A stretch of DNA of 64,000 bases. Origin: Diphasiastrum complanatum (Eukaryota > Streptophyta > Lycopodiopsida > Lycopodiales > Lycopodiaceae). Every line of letters starts with the position of its first letter. Positions within the stretch are counted from its first letter, which is position 1. Below the pieces are notes generated by a model. It saw nothing but the letters and a program-made list of their open reading frames with translations. It did not search any database and was not told where the DNA came from. The stretch is taken from contig CM055104.1 in assembly GCA_029204225.1 (NCBI GenBank), positions 46,320,986-46,384,985 of the forward strand. The letters are read 5' to 3'. Shown piece by piece: positions 50,801 through 59,581 of the stretch. The position numbers and the translations under genes are program-made.

Positions 50801-51458
50801 TTTTTTATGCTATTATTAGATATTACATACTTGGGGTGCACTTGCTTTATCTAATGTAGCATTTTTTGGTTCGAAGACATAAATAGAGCATCTTCAATAT
50901 GTCCTCTATATTATCAGAGGGAGCTACCATTGTGTCTTTCGTGATCAATCAATTACGCTTCCCTTGTTGACTTCTTATGATGATTGGAGATGTGTAGCAT
51001 TCATGATATGGAAGATGGTTCCATTTGAGGAGTGATGGCGTTTGTAGCAACTGCCCCAGTATGAGCACTATGCACTATACCTCTTTCTTTTGCAAATGTG
51101 GGCCTGGCACAAATACAGGATGACATGTCGATCCCTTTCATACATCCAGAGACAACGAATGACAACCTTCACACACATGCGCACACCCACCACGATCTAT
51201 GGCACCCCCATCACAAACTTCTTGAAACAAATATACCATGTCATGGAGTGATATATGCCAGCTAGTTATTTCTTTGAAGCTCTTGGTTTGAGCTCTCTTA
51301 TAGTTTTTTTGCTTATATTAGTATTTCACACTCAATCTATTGTTACGTGCTAGTCTTTTCCTTTGGAGATGTCATATTCTCACTATGTTACAATACATGA
51401 CATCTACTCATTTTGTCATATGTAGTATGGACCTTTTGGTTTCTTGTGGACATTAATA

Positions 51459-51525
<67 letters not shown>

Positions 51526-54500
51526 GTTCCTTATAAAAATCTCTTCAACTGAAGAAGATGGTGGCTGGAGGTGCCTGTTTTTTCCTCTTTAGAAAGAAAC
51601 TATGACATGGATCCAGAAAGGAATTCTTGTTGACTAGTTTATGTGCAGGTGGCATGACGAATCCTTGCAAGAGAGCATTAAAAGGCATGAACATTATTTG
51701 GCTCTCCATCTTCAATTGAAACCTGGAATGAAGGTGTAGTAACACAATCACTATGCATATGCAGCTTTCTACCTTTGTGTTTGAAATCAGATGATCTTGC
51801 ATGTATGGGTTTAATTAATATTTGAAAGTCCAGGTATTGGATGTTGGGTGTGGCATTGGAGGACCTCTGAGAGAGATAGCGAGATTCAGGTTGTAAGCAT
51901 CCCTATGTTGTGAATATTTTCCTATGATATATCCACTTCCTAGAAAATTTTCATGATTTTTTATAATTTGAAACTTTTGCTTTCTAGGCTCAAAGATATA
52001 ACATTGTACAATAAAGCCTGTGGCTTAAAGAATGCACTTCACAGTTGTAAATGGTGGGATTTGCTATTCATTTTTTTGGCTTAGTTGGATGTCCACCGCC
52101 GTTTGTTATTGGTTCGAATTATGTATCCCTTCGTATGGAATGACACGCTATCTGATGGCCCGTTTCTACCAGAATATTCAAGAATTCATGAAGGGTATAT
52201 CATCCAAGTTCCAACCTGATTATTCTACAAAGTTGACATCTTTTGCTTAGATGCCGAGTCATGGCCTCATTATCATATTCACAGAATATGAATAGGTTTC
52301 TATCTTTGCCTCGTATCATAGGATTGGAATGAATGTAAGTCTGGTGGACGTTGAGTGCTTCAAGTGTATGGTGAATCTTCCATATCACCTTATGAGGTTC
52401 TGGGTCAGGAATATCTACAGTCCTCCTCTTGAAAGATATCACAATGTGGCAAAGTAAAACATATGTAGGATGTAGCATGGCCGAGCCGTGGGAGCAGCGA
52501 GGGCGGGTACGGGACATAGTTTGTCATGAGGAATGATGGCTACTTTGCTTCCACATGTCACATATCATTAAAAAATGTGTGCATTTAGGAGTACACCCTG
52601 CAATCACATATGTTGGCTCTCCTCACAACCAACGACAACGCGACTCGTCAGCAAAATAGCTCCTCACGAAGACTATGATACTGGTAGTTTACATGTTACA
52701 TGCTTTTTAAATGGCCATGACTTGCTAGCTGTTGAAAAAGTTCTGTCCTTGGGACCGAAGAAGATTTCAAAGAGAATGATTTTTGACATGATTGTCGGAA
52801 CATCATTTTGACAAGCCAACTTCAGGAAAATTTAAAATGAAAGTTGCTTGTACGACAGATAAAATCGAACTTTATGCTCACTTGATATAGTGATGCTTTC
52901 TGTGAAAGCATTTCAAGCCAGAGGACAATCCCAAATGGCTCTTGATAGTGTGGCTTGCCATGTGTTGTGCACTATTATTAAAAAGTAAGTTCAATAGTAA
53001 AACATGCTCTATGCCGTTGCTCTATTTTCCATCTGTGATGTTCGTTGCTCTATTTTCCATATTTGGTTATCAATTGGATTCAATGACATGTTATTCATGA
53101 TAAAGCTTTTCTGATGCTACAACCATTTCAATTCGCCAAACTCCTATGTATTGCAATATATGAAACGAGAGGCATGATTTCAAGCAAAAGTTAAGTAAAA
53201 GCAGACCAAGTCAACTGATTTTTAGAACTATGGTCGCCTTATATTCACCTTTCTCTACTATACACAATTGAGAAAAGTGAATGTGAGTTAACACTTTCTG
53301 GTGCAAGAGCTCATTTCTACATGTCTTTTATATTAAGAGTAAGAATTAGTCCAAAATAATAATTTTTTGATAATGAGTTGTTAAATTGTAATGACACGGG
53401 GCGTTCTCTTATTGATGGTCTGAGTACTTTCGCTATAAAGAACATTCTAACATAAAAGAAACAAGGCACAATGTCAACAGCTCGTACCCTTTGCTGTCTG
53501 TATTGCAGTGGTGCACATGTTACTGGTTTGAACAATAACGAATACCAAATCTCTAGAGGATCTGTAAGCATCAGTCCTCAGTGCTTTTGCTGTATGTCAT
53601 ATTTTACATGTCAGTCTCAATGTATAAGATAATGTTGGTGCTTATGCTTTGATCTTTTGCTTGAGATAGCTGAGTGAGCTGCTGCTCATAGAAACTGACT
53701 ATTCTACTGAAGTTTGAGATGGGCTTGTGTTTCTTTGCCATAGTATTATTCCAGAAACTTTTTGGTTATTTTCCTCTAAACGATTTTCTGTGCTGCTATC
53801 CTGAATTTCAGGTGCTGAATAAGAAATATGGAGTAGAGGAAACCTGTGACTACTTGAAGGTGCACGGTGAACTTATAAAACTAACATGAAAATAGATGTA
53901 TGCACTTATTTTCACAGCATTTTTCAACTTGTGCTCTTTTTCCATTGAATAATTGTGCATGTTATATCCTCAACTCTGGCATAAGCCAGTGTGCTGGCAG
54001 GAGTTTTCATACGACTTCCACTAACATCATCTTACACATTTTATTATTGTTGTCATATTATGACTAACAATCAGGTACATTTAGCATCTCTGTACATAAC
54101 ATAGCTAAAAGAAGACATGAAGATTTCTGAAATGATCGGCATTGCCGATCTCAAAGTGAAAAGAAAACTGACTTGCAAATCATATTTGCCTCTTGCATAA
54201 GGGTACAACTTTTCTTCTTTCTGATATATTGAATTGGTGGCTTATTGGGATGCAGGCAGATTTCATGAAAATGCCTATTCCTGATAATACATATGATGCA
54301 ATTTATACAATTGAGGCTACATGTCATGCTCCAAATCCAGTCAGTATCCTCTAGTTCTCATTGAGAAGTATAAGTCAGTTTATGCTTCTGCCATTTCTTC
54401 TTCTGTGTATGTGAAAAATCAGCTTCTGGACCAGAAGTATTTTATGCAGAAAGGATCGAGATAAATTGAAAGCATTTATTGATCTTGTTGATAGGTTGCC

Positions 54501-55021
54501 TGCTACAAAGAAATTTTAAGGGTCCTCAAGCCTGGCCAACTCTTTGCTGGATATGAGTGGTGCATGACTGATACATTTGACCCCAATAATGAGGTGCATC
54601 ATAAAATCAAGGTGCAGTTTCTACTTAATATGTTCCCAAGCTTTTTTTCAGAATCAATATTGAGCTTCCGTGTCTTTCTTGAGGATCATTAGTTGCACTA
54701 TCCCAAGGCTATAACTTTTTCTGTGTTGTGCAATGTGATATGCATCGAGTCACTTGTATACATTGATCATCTTTGAAATTTAGATGGGCGGTGCTAACTG
54801 GTTAACCGTTATACTGATATAATTGGTGATGATGAATTTTGACACTAGACTTCATAAAATCGAAGTTTGCACATTTCTTATTGTTATGCTTGAGGATTAA
54901 GCTGGATTTAACACTGGGAGACGTTCTTTATGATCAGGCTGAGATTGAGCTTGGTAACGGTCTTCCGGACATACGGACAACAAGACAATGTCTTGAAGCT
55001 CTTAGATTGGCAGGTTTTGAG
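35763..55021 (+). CDS. SMT1: sterol C24-methyltransferase SMT1, ten exons seen, 3' end missing
   Basis: SMT1 transfers a methyl group from S-adenosylmethionine to C24 of cycloartenol, an early step of plant sterol synthesis at the ER. Exons are 35763-35845, 37118-37184, 41967-42040, 51649-51733, 51834-51889, 53509-53563, 53812-53859, 54256-54339, 54495-54611 and 54938-55021. All introns are GT-AG, all phases fit, and the sum is 753 nt or 251 codons without a stop. Motifs in order are MDLASGMGG near the N-terminus, [14 protein letters not shown] (sterol-binding region I), the SAM motif [58 protein letters not shown] and [15 protein letters not shown]. All key blocks are intact. SMT1 rather than SMT2 is indicated by [15 protein letters not shown] and YEWCMTD, and by the lack of the SMT2 N-terminal membrane segment. 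Plant SMT1 is about 335-345 residues, so about 85 C-terminal residues (the PWYLPLD to FTPMY part) are absent from the window. Confidence 0.93.
37118..37184 (+). CDS. SMT1: SMT1 exon 2
   Basis: The acceptor is CCTGCAG|G and the donor ATG|GTATAT. It encodes [20 protein letters not shown] then DM, matching the SMT1 block after the N-terminal helix. The phase joins exon 1 to give an E codon. Confidence 0.92.
38090..38560 (+). mobile_element. diverged solo-type LTR related to the 28.6/33.3-kb LTRs
   Basis: The ordered similarity includes GAGGGCCCAAATGCTCTAAT against GAGGACCCAAACACTCTAAT, then TATGGAG..AGTGCATG, an internal TGCATG block, CTATATAA and a run-out of the type GAACTCGCCCATCTCCACAA. Coding sequence of that family is absent here. 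Confidence 0.5.
38283..38367 (-). mobile_element. short tRNA-derived SINE with 17-bp target duplication
   Basis: The insert of 85 bp is flanked by identical 17-mers TCTAATTAGGACTTATG at 38266-38282 and 38368-38384. On the minus strand it reads GGGGTTGTCTTAGTTGGTTA then GCTTG (tRNA A-box-like), and about 30 bases later GGTTCGAGCCTCCCC (B-box-like). It is not a functional tRNA: no clean cloverleaf was obtained by eye and the anticodon arm is weak. It lies within the old LTR in SMT1 intron 2. Confidence 0.78.
38590..41261 (-). mobile_element. Ty3/gypsy remnant in SMT1 intron 2
   Basis: Read on the minus strand, an RT piece at about 41000-40884 has [20 protein letters not shown]. Decayed RNase H sequence follows. 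Integrase at 39786-39562 shows [21 protein letters not shown] and YKLPSDI. A purine tract (AAGGGGGGAAG on -) near 38870-38855 followed by TGTCATGCCC suggests the 3' LTR begins at about 38851 and runs left to about 38590. There are many stops. Confidence 0.82.
41967..42040 (+). CDS. SMT1: SMT1 exon 3 (sterol-binding region I)
   Basis: The acceptor is TTCTAG and the donor CACAG|GTGAGA. It encodes [20 protein letters not shown] then HFAH plus two bases. The Y-E-Y-G-W-G block is the conserved region I that contacts the sterol in SMT enzymes. Confidence 0.95.
46371..47737 (+). pseudogene. copia gag interrupted by hAT element
   Basis: The first part (46371-46715, 115 codons) begins [20 protein letters not shown] and contains [11 protein letters not shown] and [10 protein letters not shown], typical of copia gag. 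The second part (47534-47737) begins [20 protein letters not shown] and contains [19 protein letters not shown]. The two parts are in the same frame once the insert and one copy of the 8-bp duplication are discounted. The zinc knuckle is missing. Confidence 0.85.
46716..47525. mobile_element. hAT-type MITE with 8-bp target duplication
   Basis: The 810-bp insert is flanked by CTCTCAAG at 46708-46715 and 47526-47533. Its termini are inverted repeats starting CATAGTTGCAGCG. Both subterminal regions are packed with GAATCGCGA/TCGCGATTC-like motifs, which in hAT elements are typical transposase-binding repeats. The middle (47080-47260) is very G-rich on + with runs such as GGGGGTTCGGGGG. No transposase frame is present. 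Confidence 0.88.
49099..50040 (-). mobile_element. chimeric retroelement piece: LTR-like sequence plus gypsy integrase
   Basis: On the minus strand an LTR-like stretch (about 50040-49440) is followed by an open frame at 49392-49099. Its first 18 residues ([18 protein letters not shown]) look like the start of a retrotransposon gag. The rest is a gypsy integrase ([32 protein letters not shown]). The stretch near 49834-49895 is the reverse complement of 57936-57990 in the copia at 58 kb (shared GGTTACTTTGACCCAAAAGG then TCGAGA), so these LTRs are related. Confidence 0.65.
51430..51522 (+). mobile_element. LINE-type 3' tail ending in (CT)n
   Basis: The sequence TTTTGGTTTCTTGTGGACAT then TAATAAAG runs directly into about 60 bases of (CT)n. 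The same arrangement, AATAAA followed by CT repeats, ends the two units at 55.5-56.1 kb. It lies 125 bp before SMT1 exon 4. Confidence 0.6.
51649..51733 (+). CDS. SMT1: SMT1 exon 4
   Basis: The acceptor is ATGTGCAG and the donor AAG|GTGTAG. It encodes [20 protein letters not shown] then LQLKPGMK, matching the SMT1 segment just before the SAM-binding motif. The first base completes the R codon begun in exon 3. Confidence 0.94.
51834..51889 (+). CDS. SMT1: SMT1 exon 5 (SAM motif I)
   Basis: The acceptor is GTCCAG and the donor TTCAG|GTTGTA. It encodes [18 protein letters not shown] plus two bases, the glycine-rich SAM-binding motif of the methyltransferase fold. Intron 4 before it is only 100 nt. 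Confidence 0.95.
51890..53508 (+). other. SMT1: SMT1 intron 5 (1.6 kb)
   Basis: No gene or element was recognised. A short block TTGCTCTATTTTCCAT is repeated at 53019 and 53044. Confidence 0.7.
53509..53563 (+). CDS. SMT1: SMT1 exon 6
   Basis: The acceptor is TTGCAG and the donor TCT|GTAAGC. It encodes [18 protein letters not shown] after the shared S codon. The LNNNEYQI block is diagnostic of SMT1-type enzymes. Confidence 0.95.
53812..53859 (+). CDS. SMT1: SMT1 exon 7
   Basis: The acceptor is TTTCAG and the donor AAG|GTGCAC. It encodes [16 protein letters not shown], aligned with the family block that ends in a CxxxK before the ADFMKMP motif. Confidence 0.92.
54256..54339 (+). CDS. SMT1: SMT1 exon 8 (region III)
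   Basis: The acceptor is ATGCAG and the donor CCA|GTCAGT. It encodes [20 protein letters not shown] then ATCHAPNP. The IEATCHAP block is one of the conserved sterol and SAM regions of SMT. Confidence 0.95.
54495..54611 (+). CDS. SMT1: SMT1 exon 9
   Basis: The acceptor is TTGATAG and the donor AAG|GTGCAG. It encodes [33 protein letters not shown] and VHHKIK. The YEWCMTD motif is conserved in SMT1. Confidence 0.95.
54938..55021 (+). CDS. SMT1: SMT1 exon 10 (last exon seen)
   Basis: The acceptor is GATCAG and the donor GAG|GTACTA. It encodes [20 protein letters not shown] then ALRLAGFE. The next family block (VxxExDLA...PWYxPLD) was not found downstream in the window. Confidence 0.94.
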
Positions 55022-55550
55022 GTACTATGTTCATGAATTTTTCCAGCTGTAGAGGTGAAATTTTCATTAGAGCAACTTCTTGTCATTTTGACAACATCAT
55101 CTACTTTCTCGCAAATGCCCTGATGGTGTGTAGCTACGGTACTAGATTTACATTGACCTTGTATTCAGTTAAGGGACTGCCTTTGATGATCTGCCACCTA
55201 AAAAACACAGCCAAGAGTCTTAGATTGTTTAGGAAGCCCATTTAGTTGCTTGGATTGAAAACAATATAATGGTCTGCTATCTTGCCTTCTAAGTGTGTTA
55301 AGTGAGCTTTTCAATAATTGAAGATGCTTGCTGGTGGTCGACAAGTCAAGGCATGTATATGACAGCAGGTATGAGGTTCCACCGGTTCCTCTTTGTCAGC
55401 AAGTCTTAACATTTCCTGGACAGAATCTGCTCCTCAAACAGCTGGCATAGTGATCAAAGATTGAATTTAATCAGATAAAACTATTGATACGACTCTGAAT
55501 TGAAGATCCCCCCCCCCCCTCTCTCTCTCTCTCTCGCTCATATGTACATT
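55022..55550 (+). other. SMT1: start of the putative SMT1 intron 10, no exon found
   Basis: A search by eye for the PWYLPLD, FRLT, APQG and FTPMY blocks found nothing convincing. A poly-C run precedes a short (CT)n near 55508-55535. Confidence 0.6.
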
Positions 55551-55787
55551 TTCTCCACCTGGCCCGGGTTGTGGGCATTGGTACTTTTTCTGTAGTTCTT
55601 CTGTTATACCTAGCCCGGGTTGTGGGCTTATTTCACTTTTGCTTTGTTCTACTTTCATTCGTAGCTAGTTTATAGCATTTTACGGTCACGTCCTCCTATG
55701 GATGATGCTCCCACTGTTGCTTGTACAGATTTTCTTTTTGGTCTTATGCACCCACGGGTGCCCAAAAGATGTTAATAAAGCTTTCTT

Positions 55788-55862
<75 letters not shown>

Positions 55863-56082
55863 GTGTCCCGGGTTGTGGGCATTGGTACTTTTTCTGTAGT
55901 TCTTCTGTTATACCTGGCCCGGGTTGTGGGCTTATTTCACTTTTGCTTTGTTCTACTTTCATTCGTAGCTAGTTTATAGCATTTTACGGCCACGTCCTCC
56001 TATGGATGATACTCCCATTGTTGCTTGTACATATTTTCTTTTTGGTCTTATGCACCCATGGGTGCCCAAAAGATTTTAATAA

Positions 56083-56132
<50 letters not shown>
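55551..56132 (+). mobile_element. two tandem LINE-like 3' units with (CT)n tails
   Basis: A unit starting CCCGGGTTGTGGGCATTGGT at 55563 recurs at 55867, a period of 304 bp, with only a few differences. Each unit ends in GGGTGCCCAAAAGAT, then a TTAATAAA-type signal, then (CT)n: 55775-55857 and 56078-56132. They look like repeated 3' ends of one LINE family placed head to tail. Frames through the CT tracts are artefacts. Confidence 0.75.
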
Positions 56133-56134
<2 letters not shown>

Positions 56135-57115
56135 CAGTCAAGTACAGAGATGGATACCAGAGCACTACATGCCATAGGTCAGGCAAGTTTCAAACCAAGA
56201 TATACTACATCAGATCATATTTTCACCTTGAGATCCATCATTGAGGAGGCTAAGGCCAGGAGAGAGCGTGTATACTACTGCTTTGTGGATTTCTGCAAAG
56301 CCTTTGACTCTGTGCCTCGACATTTACTGATACAGAGACTTCGGGACCGTGGCTTCTAGGAGGATATCATACAGGCAGTTGTGGCATTATACAGACGAGT
56401 TATTGGCCGGATCCGAGTATCAGGAGTTGTATCACCAGAGATAGAGAGTACCATTGGGGTTAAGCAGGTATGTCCTCTCTCACCTACACTCTTTGGTTTA
56501 TATATAGATGAGCTTGAGCAGGTTATATAGACAGAGGGAGGTGAGGGATGCACATTGGGTGACCTCGTTATCGCTATCCTATTATATGCTGATGATGTGG
56601 TTTTGCTTTCGAGGACGAGGAAAGGTCTGCAGCGGCATCTTGACGCGCTTCACTCTTTTTGTACTCAGTGGGGATTATCAGTGAATGTGGCCAAAACCAA
56701 AGTTATGGTATTTAACACCTCCAGATCCTTCATGATGTGATAGGTGCTTCTATGGGAGGAGCATCCACTTGAGGTAGTTGACTCCTACACATACCTAAGC
56801 GTGGTGTTTTCTGGTCCCACTTTCAGCATGCGACTACGGCATTTTCCCGGCTACCAAAGGGCTATGCATCATTGGTTGTCAGAGTTAGAGGAGCTTCTGT
56901 TGCGGGTAAGGACCTCGTGGCTGAGGCAAATGCTTTCATTCATTCCACCTTTGGTCTCAAAGAGGATGCGATATCTGCTGCTTGGGTGGGTAAGCTCCAA
57001 TCCACTACAGTGTTTTTGCGTTTCAAGGATGCTTTGCTTCGTCAAAAGGTTCTATGTAAAAGAGGTTGCCTGAAGGAATCTACTATGTTTATGGAGATAA
57101 ATCAAGCTTCCTAGT
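56133..57115 (+). mobile_element. LINE reverse transcriptase fragment
   Basis: A 5'-truncated non-LTR RT begins right after the (CT)n at 56132. It shows RYTTSDHIFTLRSIIEEAK, then YYCFVDFCKAFDSVPRHLL, GVKQVCPLSPTLFGLYIDEL, the catalytic LLYADDVVLLSR and GLSVNVAKTKVMVFN. In-frame stops occur at about 56357, 56528 and 56738. The 56850-57114 part is open but unassigned and may be another element's coding remnant. Confidence 0.88.
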
Positions 57116-57900
57116 AGCTGCCTATACAAAGTAGCATAAGAGTCGCCGAACTTAGAAAGATTTTTACCTTGTCCTACCTAGTGCCTTCCTCTCTTGCTCG
57201 TGATTTTTGAGATAAGGTTACTCTCTCGGTATATACCGGATCTTCCAATAGTATAGAACTTTAGAATTGGTATTTTTAGCTTGACACCTATTGTTCACAC
57301 CTCGTATAAGTGAGCAATAGATCCAGCTTCCTACACTTCATCTTTCTGGACGAGCATTAACATGGTGGTGTATGCATCAGTCAGTTCCTGATCCTGCTAC
57401 TACTTGGGCCAAGTTCAAGGTGGCAATACATTCCGCGATGGTGGATCTTACTTGGCTCCAATCACAACTTGACCTCTATTGGCAACTGAAGCAAATAGGT
57501 CAACTCTTAGAATATACTGGTCACTCCAATCTTATATGTACACTAATCTTCCCCTTGGTGAGGTTATTGGTCGTTACATTGCTGGTTTACGTGGTGCTTT
57601 ACGCTATGATGTTCAGCTTGTCAGCCCACTTTTTTAGATCGTGCTATGTCGCTTGCTTTCACTTTACAACATACATATCTAAACCAGCAACCGTCATTCT
57701 CATCTCGTTCTTTTTCTCATTCTGTTACTCCTCTTGGGTCGTCCTCTTCTATCGCTTAGTCCTCTACTCCGTCTCCTCCCATTCCTTCGATGCGTCCTCC
57801 TTCTGTTCCTTGTAATGTCGTTTTAAATGCTATTCTTCACAAGAGATGAATGAAATCTATTCTAAGAACCTTTGTTTAATTGTCATAGCGGTTAGAAATA
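57116..57900. other. unassigned retroelement-like stretch
   Basis: A 147-codon frame at 57372-57815 has no domain I recognise. Its second half is hydrophobic and pyrimidine-rich. The end near 57830-57870 (CAAGAGATGAATGAAATCTA) could be the 3' end of the LINE above. No host gene is seen. Confidence 0.4.
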
Positions 57901-59043
57901 AATGACTATGCTGAAGTTAATCCATAGGTTACTTTGACCCAAAAGGTCGAGATTTGTGTAACCATGGGTATTTAGTTATTTAGGCCATCTTAAATTTGTC
58001 TTAAATTCAGTTGGACCCAATTTTGGTCATGTACTGACTCGTGGGTCCTTAGGGGTCTAATTTTGTTTAGGGGCCCTATCTTGACTTTTAGAGGTGCCCT
58101 ACATTTAGTAAGTGGTTAACCTTAGGGTTTGGTGGCATTTGGTCACATCCAGGTAGAGTACTTAGATGCTCATTGTGTATTCCATTTTATACAGTTTGGC
58201 TCTCCATTGCTCTTGTTGTTGTTTTCTCTCTCTCTCTCTCTTAGAGTTGGGCGCCCAGCCTCTTCTCTCTTGTTTCTTGTGGAGATTGATTGATAACTAG
58301 ATCTTGGTGACTTGTCTCTTGCTTTCCTACATGGTATCAGAGCTACCGGATCTGCAACAAGCTTGTTTGTTGGCGCCCTACCAGAAGAGGAGCTTCTCTG
58401 CTTTTTTTTGTGAAATTTCAGCATCTTGCTGATCTTTTCAAGTGGAGTTTGGATCAGCTTTTTTGTCTCTTTCAGGTTGAAGGAGGGCGGCCATCAAAGA
58501 TCTTGGAGGAGCAATTTTTGGCACCCAAAAATCAGAATCTCAAATCTGATTTTTATGCAACCAGTTTTCAGCAAGTTTTGTTTGGAGGAGGGCGCCCAAA
58601 AATCTGCAACTGATTTTTGGTTGTGGTGTCTCCTTATCTTGCTGTTTTTGTTTTCAGGTTTGCATTTGTGTAGGAGGGCACCCAAAATTCAGCAAACCCT
58701 ATTCAGGGTTAGGTCAACTTGTGGCTGGAAATTTGCAGATTCTCAGCAAGTAGTAGGGTGCTTTCAACAGCCCTATTGGAGTGTGTGTTGATCACACTAT
58801 TTGGCTTCCTAATTGGGTTTCGGTGTAGGCTTCAATCGAAGCTAACCTAATTTTCAAGAAGCTGGTTTTTTTGTGCAGAAAGACAGCCATCTATCCATTA
58901 TCTTCTGGGCACTTTGGTTGCAGATTGAAAGATATCTTGTGCTCCTATTTTTAGCTCTTTGTTTGCTGCAAATTTTTGAGTAGATTTGGTTGTGGAAAGG
59001 CTCTCTTTCCTATCTACTACAAGCTAAAATTTTGTTGGAGGTA

Positions 59044-59581
59044 ATGGATAAGAATCGGAAGCTATCGGTTCTTGGTGATGAGGAAAGGCCTCCGTCTTTG
59101 GCACCTCCTACACCTCGTGGATCATCATCATCAACATCATCTTCTCCATCTTCGGAAGAACAAAAGAAGTGGGATAGAAGGGATGCACAAGCACATTCTA
59201 TGGTTGCTCTTGCTAGATCTATCTTACCTCATATTAGGTCTTGTAAGACATCTAAAAGTGCGTGGGATACACTTTATACTATGTAGAGTCAAAAATCCAG
59301 CAAGAGTGGTGTATCTCAGAAATCAGCTTTCTTTGTTGAAGATGCAAGAAGGGGATCAAGTGACCAATCACTGGACGAAGATCAAGGATCTTCGTGAGGA
59401 GCTTCTCAATATTGATGAGATAATTGAGGATGCTCAATTTGTTTCCATTACTCTCAACTCATTACCTTGATCTTATCTTCCATTTGTTTCATCTTTGAGT
59501 ATCTCTCTTAGGGGACAGCAACTCTCCTTTGATGAACTTGTTGGGCTGCTTCTTCAAGAGGAGCAAACGAGGCAAAACTAA
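59044..59581 (+). pseudogene. copia gag, frameshifted
   Basis: The start MDKNRKLSV is followed by a Ser/Pro-rich stretch and SMVALARSILPHIRSCKTSK then SAWDTLYT, typical gag sequence. A frameshift near 59280 moves the rest (VVYLRNQLSLLKMQEGDQVT, FDELVGLLLQEEQTRQN) to another frame, with stops at about 59468 and 59579. Part of the usual N-terminal gag domain seems to be missing. Confidence 0.75.

Larger units (their letters stand above)
42041..51648 (+). other. SMT1: SMT1 intron 3 (9.6 kb)
   Basis: Inside the intron are a copia 5' half split by a hAT element (about 45500-47737), a chimeric retroelement piece on - (49099-50040) and a LINE 3' tail (51430-51522). Bases 42041-45500, 47740-49090 and 50050-51430 show no recognisable gene or element. 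Exons 3 and 4 join in phase across it. Confidence 0.85.

Noticed and set aside
52032-52250. 72-codon frame in SMT1 intron 5 as an alternative exon
   Set aside because: No similarity to SMT1, and exons 5 and 6 join in phase without it.
55310-55430. Possible last SMT1 exon (MLAGGRQ followed in another frame by QGMYM)
   Set aside because: It loosely recalls the GLVxGGR...FTPMY end of SMT1. It needs a frameshift, lacks the preceding PWYLPLD region, has no good acceptor, and the match is too short.
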